NCBI GenBank assembly: GCA_046346665.1
Contig: JAXMHQ010000004.1
Span: 103,324-167,323 of the forward strand
DNA length: 64,000 nucleotides
Reading direction: 5' to 3'
From: JAXMHQ01 sp046346665
GTDB taxonomy: Bacteria > Verrucomicrobiota > Verrucomicrobiia > Limisphaerales > JAXMHQ01
Shown here piece by piece: positions 59,061 through 64,000 of this stretch. A model generated the notes under the pieces. It searched no databases. It was not told where the DNA came from and worked only from the letters and a program-made list of their open reading frames with translations. The first letter of the stretch is position 1, and every line of letters begins with the position of its first letter. The position numbers were made by a program, and so were the translations under genes.

Positions 59061-61583
59061 TCAGCCGAGGTGCTCCTCCGTGCGCGCGATGATTTCCGCC
59101 TGCTGCATCGGGGACAAATCAACGAAATACGCGGAATAACCCGCGATGCGCACGATGAGGTTGCGGTATTTTTCGGGGTCTTTCTGCGCCGCCAGCAGCG
59201 TCTGGCGGTTGAGGATGTTGAACTGGACGTGCCAGAGTTTCAATTCGCACCAGGTGCGGATGACCTGCATGAGGCGGCGCGTGCCTTCTTCGCCGGAGAC
59301 GTTGGCGGGGCTAAACTTCAGATTGATGAGGTCGCCGCCTTTTTCGCGAAAACTGCGGTTGCGGCCGCGCGCCATCGAAGCCAGCGCCACGGTGGGGCCC
59401 TTCACATCCATGCCGTGCGAGGCAGAGATGCCTTCGGACAGGTATTCGCTCGCCTTGCGGCCGTTGGGGGTGGCCCAGGTAACCTTGCCGAGCGGCACGT
59501 GGAACGTGACGGGAATCTGGCGCAACAGGAACGCCTGGTCGTGCGGCTGCGGGTGCCGGTGCAGGAATTCCAAAACAACGGTCTCAATATCGAAGCCGAT
59601 GGCGTCGACCCAATCGATGCCGTTCCCGTATTTCGGCGCGTTGAGGCAGAGCTGCCGCACGGCTTCGTGCCCCTCCCAGTTCGCCTCCATCGCGGCCAGC
59701 AACTGGTCCCAGGTCAGTTTCTTCGTGTCGAAAATCAGGTGTTTCACCGCCGCCAAACTGTCGATCGCGGTGCCCTTGCCGATGGCCTCGAAGGTGGCGT
59801 GCTGGATCGAGCCTTCGAAATAGTCGCCGTGCGTGTGCAGGTCGCGGCATTCCGACATCGCGAGATCGTGCAGCATCGAGGTGGCGGGAGCGGCGAAGTA
59901 GCGGCTTTTGAGCCGCAGGGCGACGTGCTGCTGGACCAGGGCATGCCGGCCGACGTGCTCAAGCTGGGTGCAAAACGCCTTCCACACCTCGTCGTAGCTG
60001 GTCCAGGCGCGCGGGTCGGCGGTCTGGACGCCGAATTGAATGTCCTTGAGCACCTTCAATTTTCCCCGGCGAAATGTCATTTCGACGATCGAGCCGTAAT
60101 TGATCCCGCCACCGCCGGTAACGTTCGTTTCGCGGTTGGGAATCCGGTTCTCGCAGCAACCCGAGATGTGCCAGTCGAAGGCTTCCTTCAACGTCGCCCC
60201 GTTCGCAAGGTAGAACGGGATCACCATCTCATCGTTCAGCAGCTTCGGATATCCCTTGCCGTCCTTGATGCATTCCACAACGAAATGGAGGAAGGCGTCG
60301 GGCGTGTTGGCGTGAATGCGCACGCACGGGTCCGGGCTGGTGAGCTGGAGGCCGCGCGTGGATTCGAGAATGAGGTAGGACAATTCGTTGGTGGCGTCCT
60401 TGCCGTCGGGCGTGAGGCCGCCGACGCAGACATCGGAGAATTGCGAGAATCCTTCCGTGCCGGCCGCGGCCACCGGGTTCAATTTGAGCTCGGTCACCTG
60501 GGACATCTGCAGCCAGAGACAGTGCAGAAGTTCCGTGGCGGATTCCTTCGTGAGCCGGCCTTCCGCGGTGTCCTTCCGGTAATACGGCAGCAGGTACTGG
60601 TCGACGCGCCCCTGGCCCATGGCGCTGCTGGTCTGTTCGACGCGGTTGAACACCTGCCCCCACCACTGGGCCTGGATCGCTTCACGGAATGTGCGCGCGG
60701 GATTTTCCGGCACCCACTCGCAGACTGCGGCGATTTCCTGCAGCTCGGTTTTGCGCTCCGGATTGGATTCCTTCGCGGCGAGTTCCGCGGCCAGCGCCGC
60801 GTAGCGTTTCGACCAGGTGGTCATCGCGTCGCACGTGACAACCACCGCTTCCAGAAAGGCCTTCCTGTAAACGACGTCGCGCGGCTCGGTCAGCGCCGCC
60901 AGCTTCGACTGGGCTTCCTCGCGGATTCCTTTCACGCCCCGCTGGAGAATCTTTTTGAAATCCGGCGTCCAATTCTGCGAATGGCGCATGGGCGAAGTCG
61001 CGAGGACCACGCAGGTGTAAAGCAGCATGTTTTTCGGGTCGGGCCCCATGAGCATGAACCGGGTTTCCTCCGGGAGCTCGTGCACGAAGTTCGTGGCGTA
61101 ATCCTTGCCGGCCCAGTAAGGCGTGAGAACTTCGTTGATCAATTTCGCGTCGGCCTCGGGCACGGCCACTTCGCCGGGCTTGCCCTTGTTCTTGAGGAAC
61201 ATGTCCACGCCGGCCGGCATGATGCTGCCGTCGAGTTCGGGATAAACAATGCCCCAGCGCCCCAGCCAGGTGTTCGGACGGCCGACGATCAATTCGTCCG
61301 GGAAGATGGTGACCGGCACCTTCTCCGCGAAATGCTTCAGAGCCTTCGCCCAGCGCAGCACAAGCGGCTGGCCCTCGGTTTCCTTGAGCGATTCGGTAAA
61401 GAGCACCGCTCGATCCAGCGTGACCCTGGGCGGGCCGAAGGAGCGCACGGCTTCGTAGAGGCGCAGGACACGGTCGGTGACGGCGCCGTGCATGACGGCC
61501 CTTCCGGATTCGATGGCGGCTTCCTGCGCGGAGAGTGCGCTTGTGCCGGCGGGAGTCGCGATGGCGGGTTCAGTGGCATTCAT
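59061..61583 (-). CDS. Glycyl radical enzyme (PFL/dehydratase family), uncharacterised subgroup
   Basis: An 840-residue glycyl radical enzyme. The C-terminal radical loop RIAGYSAYF has Gly815, and the Cys loop reads SGCCENR: Cys476, Cys477, Glu478. Dehydratase/lyase members normally have G-C-[VI]-E, while pyruvate formate-lyase has adjacent Cys-Cys without the Glu; here both features occur together. Length and overall pattern fit the glycerol/choline-type eliminase group. It is oxygen-sensitive by nature, implying anaerobic use. It lies 14 bp downstream of a receiver-only protein and opens the cluster with SDR, PFK-like, activase and BASS transporter genes. The substrate is not assignable. 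Confidence 0.95.
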   Translation of the reverse strand: MNATEPAIATPAGTSALSAQEAAIESGRAVMHGAVTDRVLRLYEAVRSFGPPRVTLDRAVLFTESLKETEGQPLVLRWAKALKHFAEKVPVTIFPDELIVGRPNTWLGRWGIVYPELDGSIMPAGVDMFLKNKGKPGEVAVPEADAKLINEVLTPYWAGKDYATNFVHELPEETRFMLMGPDPKNMLLYTCVVLATSPMRHSQNWTPDFKKILQRGVKGIREEAQSKLAALTEPRDVVYRKAFLEAVVVTCDAMTTWSKRYAALAAELAAKESNPERKTELQEIAAVCEWVPENPARTFREAIQAQWWGQVFNRVEQTSSAMGQGRVDQYLLPYYRKDTAEGRLTKESATELLHCLWLQMSQVTELKLNPVAAAGTEGFSQFSDVCVGGLTPDGKDATNELSYLILESTRGLQLTSPDPCVRIHANTPDAFLHFVVECIKDGKGYPKLLNDEMVIPFYLANGATLKEAFDWHISGCCENRIPNRETNVTGGGGINYGSIVEMTFRRGKLKVLKDIQFGVQTADPRAWTSYDEVWKAFCTQLEHVGRHALVQQHVALRLKSRYFAAPATSMLHDLAMSECRDLHTHGDYFEGSIQHATFEAIGKGTAIDSLAAVKHLIFDTKKLTWDQLLAAMEANWEGHEAVRQLCLNAPKYGNGIDWVDAIGFDIETVVLEFLHRHPQPHDQAFLLRQIPVTFHVPLGKVTWATPNGRKASEYLSEGISASHGMDVKGPTVALASMARGRNRSFREKGGDLINLKFSPANVSGEEGTRRLMQVIRTWCELKLWHVQFNILNRQTLLAAQKDPEKYRNLIVRIAGYSAYFVDLSPMQQAEIIARTEEHLG

Positions 61584-61597
61584 AAAAAAAAGGGGGT

Positions 61598-62005
61598 TCA
61601 GGCCGCGCCTCGCCCGGCGCCGTGTCTGTGGAGGAGCGCGGTCTCAATCGCCGGCAGCAGATCGGTGGCGATGCTGCGCTTGACGACGCAGCCGTGGGCG
61701 CCTGCGGCCAAAACCGCCCGCCGCACCGCGGGTTCATCGTGCACGCTCAGGATGATTACGATCATTTGCGGACAAACAACCTTCGCCCGCGCGAGCCAAT
61801 CGAGGCCGCCCTTTCGAAAGAGGGACAGGTCCACCACCGCCGCGTCGGGCTGAATCCTTTCGACGCTCGTGTAGAAGGAATCCTCGTCCGCCACCATCAC
61901 CACCGCGGTGAACATCGCTTCCAGCAAACCTCGCACGCCTTCGGTGAGACCGTGGTGGCGGTCCGCCAAAATCACACTTTCCAGGTGGAGAGAGGTCACA
62001 GGCAA
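61598..62005 (-). CDS. Stand-alone receiver-like protein
   Basis: A 135-residue protein with only a receiver domain. The phospho-acceptor is Asp59 (AAVVDLSLF), the Ser/Thr position is in IILSVHD, and the conserved Lys is in GCVVKR; the acidic pair is reduced to ADRH (Asp15-Arg16). It resembles the receiver half of NarL-type regulators, but no HTH follows. The start is uncertain: a TTG at 62005 or a GTG two codons on. It may be a phosphate sink or a protein-protein switch for the kinase encoded upstream. Confidence 0.75.
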   Translation of the reverse strand: MPVTSLHLESVILADRHHGLTEGVRGLLEAMFTAVVMVADEDSFYTSVERIQPDAAVVDLSLFRKGGLDWLARAKVVCPQMIVIILSVHDEPAVRRAVLAAGAHGCVVKRSIATDLLPAIETALLHRHGAGRGAA

Positions 62006-62113
62006 AGATTCCCAGGCAACTGTAGAGGAGGTTAACCGGGGAGCCGAAGGTGAGGACCTCGTAAAATTACGGGGAACCGGCAGGAAAAATTACGTGGGCC
62101 CGGCTCAGTCGGG

Positions 62114-62749
62114 TTAGAGCGGCGCGATGCCGTTTTTCAGCGCGTAATGAATCAATTCCGCGGAGTTGTGGACGCCGAGGGTTTCCATCATCTGGTATTT
62201 GTGGAATTCCACCGTGCGGGCGGAGATGTTCAACTGGACCGCGATTTCCTTGGCGGAGCGGCCTTCGGCGAGCAGTTGGAGGATTTCGCGCTGGCGCGAC
62301 GTAATGGATTGGCCGGGGTTTGCGGCGCGGCCCTGGCGCAGTTCCTGGATCAATTCGCCCGCGATGGCCGGGGCCATGTAGGTGTTGCCGCCGAGCGCCG
62401 CCCGTATCGCGGCGACCAGTTCCTCAGACGCCGAATGCTTCAGTACAAACCCCGACGCCCCCAGCGCGAGCGCGCGCCGCGCGTAAGCCGTCTCCCGGTG
62501 CATGGTCATGATCACGACCTTCACCGCGGGGTTGTCCTTCTTCAACTGGCTGAGCGCCTCCAGCCCGTTCAGCTTCGGCATGCCGATGTCGGCGACGATG
62601 ACATCCGGCTGGATTTCCCGGGCGAGTTGAACCAGCGCGCGGCCGTCTTCGACAACGCCGACCAGGTCGAATTCCTTTTGCAACAGGCTTCGCAACCCCT
62701 CGGCCACCAGCCGATGGTCGTCTGCCAGCAAAATGCGCGCGCGGCTCAT
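62114..62749 (-). CDS. NarL/LuxR-family response regulator
   Basis: A 211-residue regulator. The receiver domain (residues 4-120) has the phospho-acceptor Asp54 (VADIGMP) and the conserved Lys in GFVLKH. A LuxR-type HTH (about 145-208) contains SRQREILQLLAEGRSAKEIA and TVEFHKYQMMETLGV. It starts 2 bp after the stop of the histidine kinase gene, forming a two-component system. It is the most likely transcription regulator of the downstream glycyl-radical genes; the 108-bp gap before the receiver gene (62006-62113) shows no clear operator. Confidence 0.92.
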   Translation of the reverse strand: MSRARILLADDHRLVAEGLRSLLQKEFDLVGVVEDGRALVQLAREIQPDVIVADIGMPKLNGLEALSQLKKDNPAVKVVIMTMHRETAYARRALALGASGFVLKHSASEELVAAIRAALGGNTYMAPAIAGELIQELRQGRAANPGQSITSRQREILQLLAEGRSAKEIAVQLNISARTVEFHKYQMMETLGVHNSAELIHYALKNGIAPL

Positions 62750-62751
62750 GT

Positions 62752-64000
62752 CTAGTCCCCGTTCAGCGGAACGCTCACAGCCACGATTGTGCCCTTCCCC
62801 GGCCGACTATCAATCTCAATGCGGCCGCCGAGCAGGCTCGCCCGCTCTTTCATTCCCGCCAAACCCAAACTGGGCCGGCCGGATTGCCGCGCCGGATCGA
62901 ACCCCGCCCCGTTGTCCCCGATCGTCAGCCGCAATTCGCCGGCGGCCGACTCCAGGTTCACCCGGACTTCGCTCGCGCGGGCGTGCCGCGCCACATTCCG
63001 CAGCGCTTCCTGCGCAATCCGGTACAACCCCAGCGCCGTCGCGGGCGGCAAACCCGGCGCGACTTTGTCCAGGCGCAACTCCACCGGGATTCCCTCACGC
63101 CGCGTGAAATGATCCACGTCCGTCCGCAACGCCTCCTCGAGCCCGAGGTCTTCGAGGATGGACGGATGCAATTGATACGACAGCGCGTGCACGTCGTCGC
63201 TCAGCCGGATCAGTTCCTCGCGGATCTGCGACCGGGTTTGGTCCGTGGCGGGGCTGCCGGCCCGCCCGAGGTCGATCGCCAGCCGCGCCATGCGCTGGGT
63301 GATGTCGTCGTGCAATTCTCGCGCGAGCCGCGCCCGCTCGGCCTCGTGCGCGGCCAGCAGGAGCCGGTTGAAGTCGTGCTGCTGCCGCTCGTTCTGTTTG
63401 CGCTGCACAAACAGTCCCACGATCAGCGCGGTCTGCAGCAGGCACACCGCCGCCAGCCCCAGGATTCTGCCGCGGTAAAGCTGCCAGAAATCCGGCTGGC
63501 GAAACCGGACGATGCTCCCGGGCGGCAGGTTCGATTCGGGAATGCCCCAGCGTTGAAGCTGCCGCCAATCGTAGGTGGGAACCGAGGATTCGAGTATTTG
63601 CGGCGCGATGCTCCCCGGCCTTTCGCCGCGCAGGATGCGAATAGCGGTTTGGGCGCCGCAGCGGCCGATCTCGGCGTCCTGGTAGAGACGGCCGCCGATC
63701 GCGCCATTGCCAAACTGGCCGGCGAAATAACCGAAAACCGGCGCGCCGGCCGAGGCGATGATCCGGTGCAGCGCCTCGTCGTTGTCGTAAGGCACGCCCC
63801 CGGCATCGAGCACCATCATGCCGAACAGGATGAACGAACCGGGTCGCAGCGCGGCGACCTCTTTCTGGATCTGCTGGAGCGAAAGGTCATTCAGCCACGA
63901 GAAAGAGATGCGATTGGTGAAGGCTTTGAACTCCCGGCGGCATTCGTTCACCCAGAATTTTTCGAGCGGCGAATCGCCAAAGATCACCGCGATGTTCGTG
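62752..64000 (-). CDS. NarL-type sensor histidine kinase with extracellular substrate-binding-like domain (5' end outside window)
   Basis: The C-terminal 411 or more residues are visible. An ABC_sub_bind-like periplasmic region (with LRPGSFILFG and IASAGAPVFGYFAGQFG) is followed by one membrane helix (about visible residues 173-195) and a HisKA_3 dimerisation domain with the phospho-acceptor in RELHDDITQRMARL (His226 of the visible part). An HATPase domain with NGAGFDP and GLAGMKERASLLGG ends the protein. The extracellular part suggests it senses a small ligand directly. The gene continues past the right edge. Confidence 0.9.
   Translation of the reverse strand, partial: TNIAVIFGDSPLEKFWVNECRREFKAFTNRISFSWLNDLSLQQIQKEVAALRPGSFILFGMMVLDAGGVPYDNDEALHRIIASAGAPVFGYFAGQFGNGAIGGRLYQDAEIGRCGAQTAIRILRGERPGSIAPQILESSVPTYDWRQLQRWGIPESNLPPGSIVRFRQPDFWQLYRGRILGLAAVCLLQTALIVGLFVQRKQNERQQHDFNRLLLAAHEAERARLARELHDDITQRMARLAIDLGRAGSPATDQTRSQIREELIRLSDDVHALSYQLHPSILEDLGLEEALRTDVDHFTRREGIPVELRLDKVAPGLPPATALGLYRIAQEALRNVARHARASEVRVNLESAAGELRLTIGDNGAGFDPARQSGRPSLGLAGMKERASLLGGRIEIDSRPGKGTIVAVSVPLNGD

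Noticed and set aside
58572..61853. Very long open frame on the plus strand opposite the glycyl radical enzyme and receiver gene
   Set aside because: GC-rich antisense shadow: low-complexity Arg/Ala/His-rich translation without domains, while the minus strand has complete catalytic motifs.

Overview
The window is GC-rich, gene-dense bacterial chromosome. It most likely comes from a member of the Verrucomicrobiota, near the Pedosphaera/Limisphaera group. This is an inference from the kinds of proteins present: type IV-pilin-like pseudopilins of the GFTLVE type, TPR-tailed mannosyltransferase-like membrane proteins, YDG/MBG-repeat surface proteins, DUF1593, GHL10 and small ribbon-helix-helix proteins. 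No rRNA is present to confirm it. The intergenic spaces are crowded with short inverted and tandem repeats. I see no transposase, integrase, CRISPR array or tRNA.

Layout. (1) 67-1678: nucleotide-sugar dehydrogenase plus hexapeptide acetyltransferase. (2) 1679-3582: repeat-rich spacer with two divergent ribbon-helix-helix genes and a lipoprotein. (3) 3666-9653: a signalling operon made of a hybrid histidine kinase broken by an 88-bp poly-G tract, a receiver-PP2C phosphatase and an RsbW-like ATPase. Its likely STAS partner type is encoded 26 kb away at 35422. (4) 10110-24434: coiled-coil membrane protein, DUF2950/DUF3300 pair, lipoprotein, tandem pseudopilins, subtilase, TPR glycosyltransferase-like protein, beta-carbonic anhydrase, flotillin/NfeD pair and enolase. 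(5) 24637-42197: SMC, GHL10 hydrolase, a second TPR glycosyltransferase-like protein, RNase P RNA, zinc-ribbon protein, HtrA protease, STAS protein, beta-CASP nuclease, a giant YDG/MBG surface protein and a DUF1593 protein. (6) 42198-64000, all on the minus strand: a DUF1254 gene with two frameshifts, then a long, tightly packed gene series.

That series runs from right to left as: sensor kinase, NarL-type regulator, lone receiver protein, glycyl radical enzyme, SDR dehydrogenase, divergent PFK-A-like protein, glycyl-radical activase, BASS-type transporter, histidine phosphatase, HAD phosphatase, transaldolase, polyphosphate-glucokinase-like ROK kinase, 6-phosphogluconate dehydrogenase, G6P dehydrogenase, 6-phosphogluconolactonase, RpiB, transketolase and a GH63-like glucosidase. 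Several junctions are ATGA overlaps. It links an uncharacterised anaerobic glycyl-radical step to a complete oxidative pentose phosphate pathway, and it is my best candidate for an undescribed system.

The second unusual theme is the repeats. Several unrelated repeat families share one architecture: short tandem units in one arm, and the reverse complement in the other. They are nested inside one another, abut stop codons, and in two paralogous membrane proteins the same family lies in frame inside the coding sequence at the equivalent position.
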